From positions 248,001-312,000 of the forward strand of contig NZ_JAJEPS010000001.1 in the NCBI RefSeq assembly GCF_020686965.1: a DNA stretch of 64,000 nucleotides, read 5' to 3'. The notes below the pieces were generated by a model, which saw only the letters and a program-made list of their open reading frames with translations, was not told where the DNA came from and did no database searches. Source of the DNA: Hominiventricola filiformis (GTDB lineage Bacteria > Bacillota > Clostridia > Lachnospirales > Lachnospiraceae). Every line of letters starts with the position of its first letter. Position 1 is the first letter of the stretch. A program made the position numbers and the translations under genes. This document shows, one piece after another, positions 31,616 to 40,707 of the stretch.

Positions 31616-31877
31616 CTTGTTTCCTCGTTTCTATGCAACTCCGGATCTCTTCCAGCTTCTTCGGCCCAATGCCTTTTACCTCTGCTGCTGCCTGCATGAA
31701 CTCTTCCAGACTCAGGCTGGATGCAGCTGCTGTATCACATCCATTGGTATAACCATTTTTGTATCCGCTCTCATAGATACTGCCACAGAAGTCTTCCAGC
31801 TGCTGATGGTCATACTTTCTAATTGCTTTGTACTTTTCCCGATTCAGGATATAAGATTTATTCCTCGTCTTAGCCAT
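31608..31877 (-). CDS. Small protein with helix-hairpin-helix-like C-terminus
   Basis: 89 residues from ATG at 31877. N-terminal part is basic; C-terminal VKGIGPKKLEEIRSCIE resembles a helix-hairpin-helix DNA-binding turn. Overlaps the YopX-like gene and the methyltransferase gene by 8 bases each. Function unknown. Confidence 0.6.
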   Translation of the reverse strand: MAKTRNKSYILNREKYKAIRKYDHQQLEDFCGSIYESGYKNGYTNGCDTAAASSLSLEEFMQAAAEVKGIGPKKLEEIRSCIETRKQDE

Positions 31878-32352
31878 ATACCTTTTCCTCCAGCTTCGGG
31901 TTTTCATAAATATTTCCAACGATTTTTACTTTTTCATAAACATGTCCGTTTGGATATTCCATCCAGTACAAAATTTCATTTTTAAGCAAACATTTTTTAT
32001 GCCAATCAATGTAAAAGCCCATATGGTTATCATAATATCTGCCATACTTCACAAGGCCGTAGAACTGAAGGTCGCCGCCAACGTCGTAGACAATGACATC
32101 ACCTTCATAGACCTCAACTCCATCCAGCCGGCAACCGGTAAAAGCACCAACAGATTCCGGAATAACATCCGCTACCAGCGTTCTGTATGGGAAATTCCAG
32201 TCCTGAATCTGCTCAAACACAATCTTTGTCTGATGGTACTCAGGCTTGTCTTCGTTAGAAAAACACACCGCGCAAGTACAATGCTCATAATATGCACCGT
32301 AAACCCATGTCTTTAAATCCGGTGACCAGCCTCTGCATTTAAAACCTTTCAT
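31870..32352 (-). CDS. YopX-family protein
   Basis: 160 residues. The family pattern is clear: KCRGWSPDLKTWVYGAYY at the start, then VGAFTGCRLDGVEVYEGDVIVYD and IVGNIYENPKL at the end. YopX proteins are widespread in Firmicutes phages; their biochemical role is unknown. Confidence 0.9.
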   Translation of the reverse strand: MKGFKCRGWSPDLKTWVYGAYYEHCTCAVCFSNEDKPEYHQTKIVFEQIQDWNFPYRTLVADVIPESVGAFTGCRLDGVEVYEGDVIVYDVGGDLQFYGLVKYGRYYDNHMGFYIDWHKKCLLKNEILYWMEYPNGHVYEKVKIVGNIYENPKLEEKVYG

Positions 32353-32789
32353 TCTTCGTTTTTCCCTTCCATTTTCTTCAAATAATTAAACACACTGCCT
32401 TCACTGATGCCCAATTCCTCAGCAATCTTTTTCATCGACCACCCGGCATTACGTAAGGCAACTAATTTACCCGTATCCACCGTTATTTTCTTTTTCCGTT
32501 CGGCACCGGAAGCCACACTGTTGGCGGTTGATTTTTCGGTGCTTCTGGGAGATTTCTTAATGTCTCCATTATTTTTTGCATCGGGGGGGGTATTATTTCC
32601 CTCAAGGATTGAATTTTCTAATGCCGGTTCTTTTCTGAAGAACATGAGTCCGGCTAACAGATTCTGCAAAGTATCCGGAACCATATCGCTCCAACTACCA
32701 TCACCTTCACCAGGAACCATGATCATAATATCCTGACCCTTTGATGCAAGCTGCAATGCCTCTTCCTTGCTAATCTGCTTTATAAACAT
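32349..32789 (-). CDS. HTH protein (resolvase-type C-terminal helix-turn-helix)
   Basis: 146 residues. The C-terminus VDTGKLVALRNAGWSMKKIAEELGISEGSVFNYLKK is a helix-turn-helix. The middle is low complexity and includes a run of eight C bases on the coding strand (TPP codons, 32583-32590), a potential slippage site. It sits next to the YopX-like gene. Target unknown. Confidence 0.7.
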   Translation of the reverse strand: MFIKQISKEEALQLASKGQDIMIMVPGEGDGSWSDMVPDTLQNLLAGLMFFRKEPALENSILEGNNTPPDAKNNGDIKKSPRSTEKSTANSVASGAERKKKITVDTGKLVALRNAGWSMKKIAEELGISEGSVFNYLKKMEGKNEE

Positions 32790-32805
32790 TTGCTGTCAAC
32801 CTCCC

Positions 32806-33051
32806 TTACTGTCTGGTCATGAAACGACGCCGGATGAAATCCACCATTGCCTCTGACATCTTACTGCTGCGTTTCTCACTCTGTTCCTCTGATTCCCGGT
32901 ATGGCAACCGTAAAAGCAGTCCCTGTTCTTCCAGATCTTCAGGCGCTGCCAGCTTATTGCAGCACTTACCATGTCCGTTTGATCTTATTTCTGGATCTGG
33001 AATAGCCTGTCTTTTCTCGCCGTCATCAATCCATTTTGTCAATCTCTCCAT
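32806..33051 (-). CDS. Small uncharacterised phage protein
   Basis: 81 residues. Starts MERLTKWIDDGE and contains CCNKLAAPEDLEEQGLLLRLP, a pattern common in small early proteins of Clostridia phages and mobile elements (CNKLA-EDLEE). No function assigned. Confidence 0.7.
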   Translation of the reverse strand: MERLTKWIDDGEKRQAIPDPEIRSNGHGKCCNKLAAPEDLEEQGLLLRLPYRESEEQSEKRSSKMSEAMVDFIRRRFMTRQ

Positions 33052-33322
33052 CTACTCCACCGCCTTTCACAACTTCAACCGCCTTTCGCATGCCATCTTC
33101 ATATCCATCGTAGTATAACTGTAGTTCACCAGCTTCTAGGATTTTGTCATTTGCTTTGTCCGCCAGCTTTTCCAGCTCTGCCACAACTTTGTCCAGATCG
33201 TATATTTTTTCTGATCTGCATAATTCTTCAATCTGATCTACGATAAAGTAATCACAGGATCCACGATTAGAAGTATTTATGAGTTCCATCACATCATCTA
33301 CTCTTACATATTTACCGCTCAT
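33026..33322 (-). CDS. Uncharacterised phage protein
   Basis: 98 residues from ATG at 33322, which overlaps the Lar-like gene stop as TGATG. Acidic with a helix AELEKLADKANDKILEA. Overlaps the next gene by 26 bases. Confidence 0.6.
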   Translation of the reverse strand: MSGKYVRVDDVMELINTSNRGSCDYFIVDQIEELCRSEKIYDLDKVVAELEKLADKANDKILEAGELQLYYDGYEDGMRKAVEVVKGGGVDGEIDKMD

Positions 33323-33501
33323 CACTGCCTCCTGTTCCATTCGGAAATTACCTCACTCAGGTTATGTCCTGCCGGATAAGACACTACCGGCACAGGACAA
33401 TCAGGATTGTTGCACTTTACCATATACATCATTCCTCCACTTGACCAATATTCGATTTTTGGTGTTTTTCCGCAGAACGGGCACGGTTTAAGATTCTCCA
33501 T
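33322..33501 (-). CDS. Lar-family restriction alleviation-like protein
   Basis: 59 residues. LKPCPFCGKTP near the N-terminus, CNNPDC in the middle and the C-terminal ISEWNRRQ are the signature of the Lar-like zinc-ribbon family in phages. The Rac prophage Lar modulates type I restriction; this function is not proven for most homologues. ATG at 33501, TGA at 33322-33324; translationally coupled on both sides. Confidence 0.85.
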   Translation of the reverse strand: MENLKPCPFCGKTPKIEYWSSGGMMYMVKCNNPDCPVPVVSYPAGHNLSEVISEWNRRQ

Positions 33502-33667
33502 CAGCTTTGCCCTCCCTGTCTTTCACGCATCCTACAATATGATCATAGCAGTCATAGGAAAGGGTCTTTCCTTTCACTTTCATAACTGCAATAATCGTTC
33601 CGTCCGCTTTGCATTTCTTGCGTTTCTTATCCAGAAATTCGCAATTTCCATCACAGTACATACTCAT
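33488..33667 (-). CDS. Small Cys-rich protein
   Basis: 59 residues from ATG at 33667 with GGAAAGGA upstream. Cysteines in MYCDGNCEF, KKCKADG, SYDCYDH and IVGCVKD suggest one or two metal sites. Overlaps the ASCH gene by 4 bases. Confidence 0.6.
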   Translation of the reverse strand: MSMYCDGNCEFLDKKRKKCKADGTIIAVMKVKGKTLSYDCYDHIVGCVKDREGKADGES

Positions 33668-34128
33668 TGTCCTTTCCGCAGCTCCGGAAGTTCTCCTTCC
33701 CATTCCCAAAGTCCCTGCTTCCCTTTTGCTGGAATCGGTGCATCAAATAACACTGGCTTCTCCATTCTCCAGGCATACCGGCCTACGGTAAAATTCCCGA
33801 ATGCATAATCTGAATGGCAGAAATCTCTCACAAAATCATGATAGGTTTGATCAATCTTTTTACAGTCAACCAGTTCCGCCATGCCGATGATGGCACCGTA
33901 CGGCAGTTTCAGAATATTTTCATAGGTTCCAAATCCCATAACTTTGAAATACTTGTAAAAAGGACTTCTGTGAAGTTCTATAAACTCTGAAGTGTAATCC
34001 AGCTGCCTCTTTGCTGCGTGGATCAAGATCGGGCCGCGGTACTTCGTTCCCCAAGATCGCGTCTCATCATGCTTTACTCCGGTGGCCAGCAGCTGTGCCC
34101 ATGGCTGCCAGATGCTCAATGCCTTCAT
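33664..34128 (-). CDS. ASCH-domain protein
   Basis: 154 residues. KALSIWQPWAQLLATGVKHDETRSW is the characteristic ASCH start, followed by YRGPILIHAAK and YGAIIGMAELVDC. ASCH domains bind RNA or modified nucleosides; several phage members are of unknown role. Downstream of the HD-domain gene with a 2-base gap. Confidence 0.92.
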   Translation of the reverse strand: MKALSIWQPWAQLLATGVKHDETRSWGTKYRGPILIHAAKRQLDYTSEFIELHRSPFYKYFKVMGFGTYENILKLPYGAIIGMAELVDCKKIDQTYHDFVRDFCHSDYAFGNFTVGRYAWRMEKPVLFDAPIPAKGKQGLWEWEGELPELRKGQ

Positions 34129-34130
34129 AT

Positions 34131-34718
34131 CTATTTCTCCACTTCCAGAATCTTGGCGGCCTCCAGATCTGCTTCATGCAATGCCAACGTCAGCGGGTAC
34201 ATCTCCATTGCCTTTCCAACCTGCGGATATAACGCTGCCGGCTCTGAATATCCCATGTGCCAGCGGATCGCAAACTTTTCATAATCCTTTAACTTCATGA
34301 ACTTTTCGATCATCATTACTGATTTTTCTCCGTGTCCATATGGCATCTGATCATCAATCGCATATACCGGGTACTGCTCCCAGCGGTTATTGCTGTCCTT
34401 TCTCCACCGGAGTTCCGTGGTGTAAAAGCCGGTTTTACAAATATCATGGAACAGGGAAACAATTGCAAGGCTGTCCTTTCCTGCAGATTCCAAAATTCCT
34501 CCCCATATATCACTATCGCGCTTTGCCATCAGACAATGATATACATTCAGACTGTGCTGAAGCAGTCCTCCTTCAGCACTCAGATGGAATCTGGTGCTGG
34601 CCGGAGCCATATAGAAATCACTGTTTCTGATATACTCCATCAGTTCATCCTTGCCTTCTCTCTCAACTAAACTCATAATGGTCTCAAATTCATTAACATT
34701 TTCCATACGTTTACCCAT
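34131..34718 (-). CDS. HD-domain phosphohydrolase-like protein
   Basis: 195 residues, ATG with AGGAG upstream. The HD signature is visible as LLQHSLNVYHC (His) then SLFHDICKTGFY (His-Asp) and a later GHGEKSVMM (His). Such phage proteins are probably nucleotide or cyclic-nucleotide hydrolases; substrate unknown. Confidence 0.88.
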   Translation of the reverse strand: MGKRMENVNEFETIMSLVEREGKDELMEYIRNSDFYMAPASTRFHLSAEGGLLQHSLNVYHCLMAKRDSDIWGGILESAGKDSLAIVSLFHDICKTGFYTTELRWRKDSNNRWEQYPVYAIDDQMPYGHGEKSVMMIEKFMKLKDYEKFAIRWHMGYSEPAALYPQVGKAMEMYPLTLALHEADLEAAKILEVEK

Positions 34719-35130
34719 TCTTGTTCTCCTCTCTCATTAACATTGCCTTCTCGGCTTCTGTATGACTCTGAAAATATGCATCATATATCTTCAGGACCTG
34801 TTGTCTGTGCTGCTCTGCGAGCTGCTGAATCTTCTGCAGGTCATATTCTTCAAACGCTGCCTTTCTAAGTTCTTCCTCGATACCTGACTTTTCTATCTCC
34901 TCCTGAGCTTGCTGCTTCAATGCCTGGCTTTCCGACTGGAACACTTTCAACCCTTCATAGCAATAGTTGCGTACATAATCCGTCGTCTCTTTTGCCAACT
35001 GTATCTTTAGTTTAAAAAAAGAGATCTTGTAAACTCCTTCCAGAAGATCCGGTGATACCAGCGTCTTGTTTTTCTGGTATCTTTCCAGCGTTTTTTCTAA
35101 TTTTTTCAAGGATTGTTCTGTTTTTTCCAT
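34711..35130 (-). CDS. Coiled-coil phage protein
   Basis: 139 residues, almost entirely helical and charged (EQSLKKLEKTLERYQKN, QSESQALKQQAQEEIEK, IQQLAEQHRQQVLKIYD). First gene after the candidate origin in the leftward direction. No family identified. Confidence 0.65.
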   Translation of the reverse strand: MEKTEQSLKKLEKTLERYQKNKTLVSPDLLEGVYKISFFKLKIQLAKETTDYVRNYCYEGLKVFQSESQALKQQAQEEIEKSGIEEELRKAAFEEYDLQKIQQLAEQHRQQVLKIYDAYFQSHTEAEKAMLMREENKNG

Positions 35131-35141
35131 TAGCTCTCCTT

Positions 35142-35436
35142 CCTGACACCTATTCTTCCTAACACCTATGCATTTTCCTTAGGTGTTAGGAAAAAACGTT
35201 GAATTTCCGGGATTTTTTCCCATTCCTGACACCTAACACCTAATTTCTGAAAATATACCTAAACTTTTTACATGTGCAGTGAAAAGTGATGCACACAACG
35301 CTCCATATATAACCTATAAAATAGGTGTTAGGATGTAAGGAATATAAAATAGGTGTATAAAACGTTGAAATTCCGGGCTTTTTTACCTAACACCTAACCT
35401 AACACCTAACCTAACACCTAATTTTTAGGTGTTAGG
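35142..35436. repeat. Iteron array, candidate replication origin
   Basis: About six direct copies of CCTAACACCTA or CCTGACACCTA (35142, 35158, 35225, 35232, 35386, 35398, 35410) and inverted copies TAGGTGTTAGG at 35180, 35322 and 35426, with a partial copy at 35350. Three copies at 35386-35421 are tandem with exact 12-bp period. A second repeat, AACGTTGAA plus TTCCGGG plus a T-run, occurs at ~35195-35218 and ~35362-35383. AT-rich sequence separates the clusters. The array fills the 317-bp gap next to the primase-helicase gene, so it is best read as a phage origin or initiator-binding region. Confidence 0.7.
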
Positions 35437-35447
35437 AAATCGGCATA

Positions 35448-38177
35448 CTAATACGGTAATTGCGGTTCCGCAGATTCAAAAGGATTTCCCTGATCCAGCT
35501 CCATCTGCGTGAAACCGTCTGCATCCTGCGCCGGATGGTCTCTTTCCGCTGCTGCTTCCTCTTCATCCAGCGGATCCACCGGTCTGGAGAATCGTTTCAG
35601 ATCAAATTCCACAAACCTGCAAGTCCGATTGTCAAACCATTTAGTTATGCTATAAACTTTCCCGCCATTCTTTTTCTCTAAGCTTGCAATGATTCCCTTG
35701 TCTGCCAGATACTTAAGCGTCTTCCGCGGACTGTATCCGGCTTTTGTCAGCGCATTATTCAGAATCGTCGGATATATGTATGCCTTTTCCTGATCTGTGC
35801 TCATGGTTCCGAGGCAGGTGCCGATCACCTTATCCCCAAAATACTGCCGGTTGGACAGAATCCAGTCTACGATGAACTGAGTGGCATTCTCATTGACATC
35901 CGCCACACCTGCTGCCATCTGTTCCTGAATGATAGTCCGTGCCATCTTCAATGCTCGATTCCATGATTCCTGATCAATTTCAAGAGTTGCCTTTTCGCCC
36001 GGTATGTTGCTGCGCTCCGCAGCAGGCTTGAAAATCCAGGTATCAATCATCGCATCTGCCAGTGCCACTGCGCTGATTCCGGCAATGTGGCTGCCACTGG
36101 TGCCGTCCGCCAGCTGATATACCTGCTCAACCATTCGATCATACTGATCTTTGATGCTCAGCTCATCCGTGCTCAACACCCGCCGGATAAACTCCGGTCC
36201 TGCCCAGCCACAGTTCAATGGTGCCTGCTGGTGCATCATGCTCGCTTCCTGCTCAACATCAAACGGCCCGCCGTAGATCTCAAGCACACGCGTGCTCACA
36301 CCTGTCTGGGATGTCTCCGTAGATAACGGCTCCTCACCGGTTGCCAGCGCTACGGTCCGCCAGGTATTCAGTGCCTGCAGACCACCGCCCTTGCTGCCTC
36401 GTGCCCGGCCGGTACCGGATGCAATCATGTACACGATCTTTTCAAGGCTTTCCTGCTTCTGTCCGGCCAGCTGCCGCTCATCAATTCCCATCGGAAGATC
36501 ATTGTAAAACCCTGCCATCCGCTCCAATGCCACCTGCGTTGCATTAAAATTGACCATCAGTCGCTCCGGATCTCCCCATGCTGACAACGCTGCTTTCAGT
36601 GCTGCTGTTTTTCCGCCCTTGGATCCGCCCCAGTTGTATACGAAAAAAATTCGCTGTGACAGAATCCGCAGCAGCGGTGCTGCAAAGCTGGCTGCCAGAA
36701 TGAACCGGAACTTGTCCCGCTCCCGGTGGGGCCGCATGGTATCTTTCCATCCTTCAAACGTTCCATTGGCATGGTATGCTGCCGCCCATCCCCTGAGGGA
36801 CGGCTCAATATCCAGCACGATATCGTCCCCATGTCCCGGAAGGAATCTCCCGCCTGTCTGCCATCCAAAGGTGGAAGCAGAGTCTGCCTTTGTGATCACA
36901 TCGATGTTTTCTGCCTCCAGGGCTTCCAGGAAGCGCACCACCATCTTCGCGTTCTCTGATGTAATCGTGCATCCCAGATCTGCCAGGGCGGTGATGCTAC
37001 GGCTTGTAAAGATCGTGCTGCGGGGATAGATTGCCTTGTGCCATTCTCCATCCCTCTTAAACGCGATCTCGATCTTCTCTTCTCCGGTCTCCATGCTTTT
37101 CAGACGCTGCGTCAGAATGATCGGGGTCCGGCACACCAGCGTCGGGGTCGCCTTGCGTTCTTCGATATGGCTGATTCCTTTTTCTGAATACAGCCAGCCT
37201 TCCGGCTGCCGGAGGTTCACCGGAGCTCCCTTGACTGCTTCCGGGATAACGTCATGGACCTTACTCAAATCCATCCGCTTTGCTCCCTGGATGGCCGCCT
37301 GTATCTCTTCGGCTGCCTTTTCCTCACCATCTCTCAGGTATAGCTCAGATGGGTCTTTCACACCGAACTGCCTGCAGCTCCATGTGAAGACATCCCCGGA
37401 AAACTCCTCTTCGTGAAGAATCCTGCATACCTTTTCCAGAAAAGTCTCTCCGCCCTTGTCCGGCTCCACATGAAGGTAGATCTTCAGACCTTCCAGCTTC
37501 GGCACCATCCTGGCTTTGAAATTGCTGGCTCCCGGTACACCAAGAGCCGCAATGTTCAAATACCACAAGGTCTGTGTATCGGACTCTCCCTCGACCAATA
37601 CGGCATAACCGTTTTTCTGGATCTCCGGTAACCGCCATTCTCCGTACAGGCACAACTTCCCGCTGCTGCCATAGCTCCAGCGAAACTCCTTACCGCCATA
37701 CCGCTTTCGGAAGACATCCGTTTTACCATCCTCCCTTTTATACGGGAGTTTCAGCCAGCGCACACCATCCCGGTCTTTCCCGGTGGAAGCCAGGCACACC
37801 TCTTTCAGAAACTCTTCCGGAAGGTGCTTACTGAAGGAATACTCTGATAAGGTGTAGTCCTTCATCTTCGGTTTCTCTGGCTTCTGCTCCGGTGAATCTT
37901 CCAGCTTTCCGTACTTATCAAGAATTTGCTTATATGCTGTTTTGGTATCTGTGTTGTAGAATTTGCTCCAAAAACTGATGAAATTGCCATCAATACATCC
38001 GGCAAAGCAATGGCACATGCCGGTTTTCGCATCTGCGGTGAAGGAATCCTGCCGGTCATCATGAAACGGACACCGTCCCATGATCCGGTCACCGGTCATA
38101 CTGAAATTTTTCAGCATGTTTCTGTATTCAGCTGCATAATCAACAAAATCATCTATGTTGAGCTGTTCTGCATTCAT
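35448..38177 (-). CDS. CHC2 zinc-finger primase / DUF927 helicase
   Basis: 909 residues. Zinc finger: Cys36-x2-His39 and Cys55/Cys57/Cys61. Toprim-like region VLVEGESDTQTLWYLNIAALGVPGA with LHVEPDKGG near residues 195-245. DUF927-type ATPase: Walker A WGGSKGGKTA near 515 and GIDERQLAG. A C-terminal winged-helix-like segment follows (ALTKAGYSPRKTLKYLADKG). It combines primase and helicase functions for phage DNA replication. The iteron array immediately downstream suggests it, or a partner, acts at that origin. Confidence 0.93.
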   Translation of the reverse strand: MNAEQLNIDDFVDYAAEYRNMLKNFSMTGDRIMGRCPFHDDRQDSFTADAKTGMCHCFAGCIDGNFISFWSKFYNTDTKTAYKQILDKYGKLEDSPEQKPEKPKMKDYTLSEYSFSKHLPEEFLKEVCLASTGKDRDGVRWLKLPYKREDGKTDVFRKRYGGKEFRWSYGSSGKLCLYGEWRLPEIQKNGYAVLVEGESDTQTLWYLNIAALGVPGASNFKARMVPKLEGLKIYLHVEPDKGGETFLEKVCRILHEEEFSGDVFTWSCRQFGVKDPSELYLRDGEEKAAEEIQAAIQGAKRMDLSKVHDVIPEAVKGAPVNLRQPEGWLYSEKGISHIEERKATPTLVCRTPIILTQRLKSMETGEEKIEIAFKRDGEWHKAIYPRSTIFTSRSITALADLGCTITSENAKMVVRFLEALEAENIDVITKADSASTFGWQTGGRFLPGHGDDIVLDIEPSLRGWAAAYHANGTFEGWKDTMRPHRERDKFRFILAASFAAPLLRILSQRIFFVYNWGGSKGGKTAALKAALSAWGDPERLMVNFNATQVALERMAGFYNDLPMGIDERQLAGQKQESLEKIVYMIASGTGRARGSKGGGLQALNTWRTVALATGEEPLSTETSQTGVSTRVLEIYGGPFDVEQEASMMHQQAPLNCGWAGPEFIRRVLSTDELSIKDQYDRMVEQVYQLADGTSGSHIAGISAVALADAMIDTWIFKPAAERSNIPGEKATLEIDQESWNRALKMARTIIQEQMAAGVADVNENATQFIVDWILSNRQYFGDKVIGTCLGTMSTDQEKAYIYPTILNNALTKAGYSPRKTLKYLADKGIIASLEKKNGGKVYSITKWFDNRTCRFVEFDLKRFSRPVDPLDEEEAAAERDHPAQDADGFTQMELDQGNPFESAEPQLPY

Positions 38178-38536
38178 CGAACCACCTTCATTGCCTGTCT
38201 CATTTTCTCGTGGGTTACGGAAATAATATGTCCGCGCATATTCAATCGTGCTGCTTCTGCCAGTTCTCTTTTCATGCCGGAGCTTAGCTTTCCGTCTACC
38301 AGAACCAGAAGATATTCATTGGATCGCCGTAAATCATTCAGTCCCATTTCAATTCCGCGTTCCCGGTCATCCTCGAAGCTGTCATCCAGAAACTGCGTAT
38401 AGAAAAGATGGGGTGCTACAGGAATACCTCCGGCCGCTGCGATCTGCCGGCATACATACCTTGCAACATCACAGTTGAATTTCTGTTCTTTTTCCGTGTT
38501 TGCCCGGAACCGAGAGATGATATAAATCCGTTCCAT
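38174..38536 (-). CDS. DUF4406-like (nucleoside deoxyribosyltransferase-related) protein
   Basis: 120 residues from ATG at 38536 with GGAGG upstream. RIYIISRFRANTEKEQKFNCDVARYVCRQI and the C-terminal EYLLVLVDGKLSSGMKRELAEAARLN resemble the nucleoside 2-deoxyribosyltransferase-like fold (IYIISP-type start, E-A--). Overlaps the primase start by 4 bases. Possible role in nucleotide metabolism. Confidence 0.7.
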   Translation of the reverse strand: MERIYIISRFRANTEKEQKFNCDVARYVCRQIAAAGGIPVAPHLFYTQFLDDSFEDDRERGIEMGLNDLRRSNEYLLVLVDGKLSSGMKRELAEAARLNMRGHIISVTHEKMRQAMKVVR

Positions 38537-38590
38537 AATGTCCTCCATCCACAAGGGGGGACGCCTTTATTTTGCGTCCCCCTCCGTCCT

Positions 38591-39379
38591 TTAATCAAAT
38601 GGCAGCTTCTCCGGATTGTCCGGAACCTCCATAAAACCATCATTGGCATTTGCTGGTGCTGCATCCTCAGTGTCATAGTCACTGTTATCGATGTCAATAT
38701 TGCGATCCTGCTGTTTGATCGTGTCAGCCATAGCTTTTGCCGCTGCTGCTTTTTCCGAATCCAGCTTTCCTACAAAGCTAAACACTGCCCGGCTGTATGC
38801 AATGCCGCCGGCACTCTTTTCTTTCTTCAAAGTAATCTTTGTAACCGCCTCATAACAACGCATGCCTTTCAGGAGGATTCTCTTGCCGATGTAATCTCTC
38901 ATATACTTCAGGGAAGTAGGCGGAAGGGAAAGAATCAACGGAACCGGATTATCCTCTCTTAACATGTAGATTCTATGTACATTCTTGCAAGCTTTTCCTC
39001 TACCATCTTCATCTGAACCAAACTGGTTGAATGGGCAGTCGGCACAGCTTTTGATCTCTCCAGTTTCAGCATCGGTACCTGTCTTGCCATCAAAGCTGCT
39101 GCAATCCGGCTTTTCATTTCCACCTGCAAACTTCTCTTTCCAGTAACCATTGACTGCATGGTGGAACAGGATCACGCCCACCAGCTCTGTACTACTTTCC
39201 GGATTATCCTCATCTTCTCCCGGAATCTCAAAGGCAAGTCCACCACCAGAAGGAATCTTGACCCGGTCATATGGCAATGTTCCAAGACCGTCCATCTCTT
39301 CTGCAATGGCTGCTGCCAGATCACTATCTGCCAGAGTCACCAGATTAAAATTGTTTACTACTGCAACTTCGTTTGCCAT
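38591..39379 (-). CDS. Uncharacterised early protein, possible ssDNA-binding protein
   Basis: 262 residues from ATG at 39379 (AGGAGG 8 bases upstream). A Cys cluster (PDCSSFDGKTG, SCADCPFNQFGSD, KACKN) suggests zinc binding; the centre VGVILFHHAVNGYWKEKF and LLKGMRCYEAVTKITL is beta-rich; the C-terminal 60 residues are acidic and end EKLPFD. Acidic tail plus placement among replication genes suggest an SSB-like role, which is inference. Confidence 0.6.
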   Translation of the reverse strand: MANEVAVVNNFNLVTLADSDLAAAIAEEMDGLGTLPYDRVKIPSGGGLAFEIPGEDEDNPESSTELVGVILFHHAVNGYWKEKFAGGNEKPDCSSFDGKTGTDAETGEIKSCADCPFNQFGSDEDGRGKACKNVHRIYMLREDNPVPLILSLPPTSLKYMRDYIGKRILLKGMRCYEAVTKITLKKEKSAGGIAYSRAVFSFVGKLDSEKAAAAKAMADTIKQQDRNIDIDNSDYDTEDAAPANANDGFMEVPDNPEKLPFD

Positions 39380-39382
39380 CAC

Positions 39383-39646
39383 TTATGCCTCCTTCTTAGC
39401 TTCAATTTCCGGCCATTCACGGATTCCGGATATTCGTTTACATGCTTCAATGCTTCCTGCACGATATTTATTTTCGTTTGCACCGTCCAGTGTTTCCGTT
39501 ACAAAATATCCATTCTTCATTCCCATGAACCGGCACACCACATCCTGCCCCTGCATTCTGATCATGATAGGATCACCTTTTATAAGCGCATTCTCAAGAT
39601 CGTCTTTCACTGTTACGATCTCTTTTCTTTCAATTCGGATTCCCAT
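39383..39646 (-). CDS. Small uncharacterised phage protein
   Basis: 87 residues. Pattern IMIRMQGQDVVCRFMGMKNGYFVTETLDG suggests a small beta domain. Stop overlaps no gene; start overlaps the stop of the preceding acidic protein. No function assigned. Confidence 0.65.
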   Translation of the reverse strand: MGIRIERKEIVTVKDDLENALIKGDPIMIRMQGQDVVCRFMGMKNGYFVTETLDGANENKYRAGSIEACKRISGIREWPEIEAKKEA

Positions 39647-40203
39647 TACTCCTCATCCTCCTCTGCGCTCTCACGAGCCTCACGTTCGCTGTTTTCATTT
39701 TCAGTGCTGACTTCCTCATCCTGCATCTCCGAAGCCTCTGCATCCGTCGCACCGGCTTCCTCGAAGTCGTCTTCTGAATCATCCTCTTCATCGTCAAAAG
39801 CGTCCTCCAGCGGAGTCTTTTGGGAATCACTGCCATAATAGAGATCATTCAGAATCCGGGTCATATCTGCTGCCATCTTGATGGAATTCATTGCTACATT
39901 TAATGCCGCATCATATAACATGCTGCATTCCTTGATGGCTGCATCACCATCCACCTGCAATTTGGTAAGATAATCATTCATACCACCTTTCAGGTCCTTT
40001 TCACATTTCACAATGCGGGTATACGCCGCCGCTGCAATGCCGTAACCCTCATTTTTATTCCGCACAGGTGCAAGACTACCACTCTCTTCTCGCTCCCGTT
40101 CCTGGTTGTTGTAAGTAAACTGAATCACCTTCACCAGGTTATCTTTCAGATCCCGCTCACTGTCGAGTCGGATATCCATTTCCATCTGCTCATACTCTGC
40201 CAT
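39646..40203 (-). CDS. Uncharacterised protein with acidic C-terminus
   Basis: 185 residues. Helical N-terminal half with GYGIAAAAYTRIVKCEKDLKGGM; the last 60 residues are highly acidic (FDDEEDDSEDDFEE). Lies between the nuclease-related early genes and the SSB-like candidate. Function unknown. Confidence 0.65.
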   Translation of the reverse strand: MAEYEQMEMDIRLDSERDLKDNLVKVIQFTYNNQEREREESGSLAPVRNKNEGYGIAAAAYTRIVKCEKDLKGGMNDYLTKLQVDGDAAIKECSMLYDAALNVAMNSIKMAADMTRILNDLYYGSDSQKTPLEDAFDDEEDDSEDDFEEAGATDAEASEMQDEEVSTENENSEREARESAEEDEE

Positions 40204-40205
40204 AC

Positions 40206-40697
40206 TTATTCCTCCTGTTTTTTAGATTTCTTTGCTCTTTCTAAAGCTTTGGTATTGGCCTTTCTCTTTGTAATTGTCAGCTTTTCATAGATATTCAGAC
40301 ACTGAGCAAGCTCTTCCGGAAGTTCCTCACCGTTCTCTTCAAGCTCTGCCTGCATAGATGCTACTGTACTCTGTAACGTTCTGGCATTGACCGTCTCAAC
40401 AATAATGTCTCCAAGCCCCTGATCCCGCAGCGTATCAAAGAAAGAAATACCGGTTTCTTTCTGAAGTTTTGCCAGATCCTCCTCTGATTTTTTGGAATAC
40501 ATAACCTTCTGTGACAGGCTGTAACTGAACCCATCCACAATAGTGTTCGGCTTTTCCTCATCCACCATCATCCGGCAGATTTCCTGCTCCAGCGCTTCTT
40601 TTGCTGCATTGTTTTCCTTTGTCTGCATATCAAGCTCCGCTTTACGGTCAAGCAGTCTTTGATACTCTCTGACTTTTCTGTCCAACTGTGATTCCAT
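40206..40697 (-). CDS. Uncharacterised coiled-coil early protein
   Basis: 163 residues from ATG at 40697. N-terminal coiled coil (LDRKVREYQRLLDRKAELDMQ), then IVDGFSYSLSQKVMYSKKSEEDLAKLQKETG and a basic C-terminus (ITKRKANTKALERAKKSKK). Directly follows the SNF2 helicase fragment. No family recognised. Confidence 0.65.
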   Translation of the reverse strand: MESQLDRKVREYQRLLDRKAELDMQTKENNAAKEALEQEICRMMVDEEKPNTIVDGFSYSLSQKVMYSKKSEEDLAKLQKETGISFFDTLRDQGLGDIIVETVNARTLQSTVASMQAELEENGEELPEELAQCLNIYEKLTITKRKANTKALERAKKSKKQEE

Positions 40698-40707
40698 GAT
40701 TTTCCTC

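Noticed and set aside
32583..32590. Run of eight G on + as a phase-variation tract
   Set aside because: Possible but a single 8-base run is weak evidence; the frame is intact as read. Mentioned with the gene only.
35142..35436. CRISPR array or transposon ends at the iterons
   Set aside because: Copies are too short, in both orientations and overlapping; better explained as an origin or operator array.
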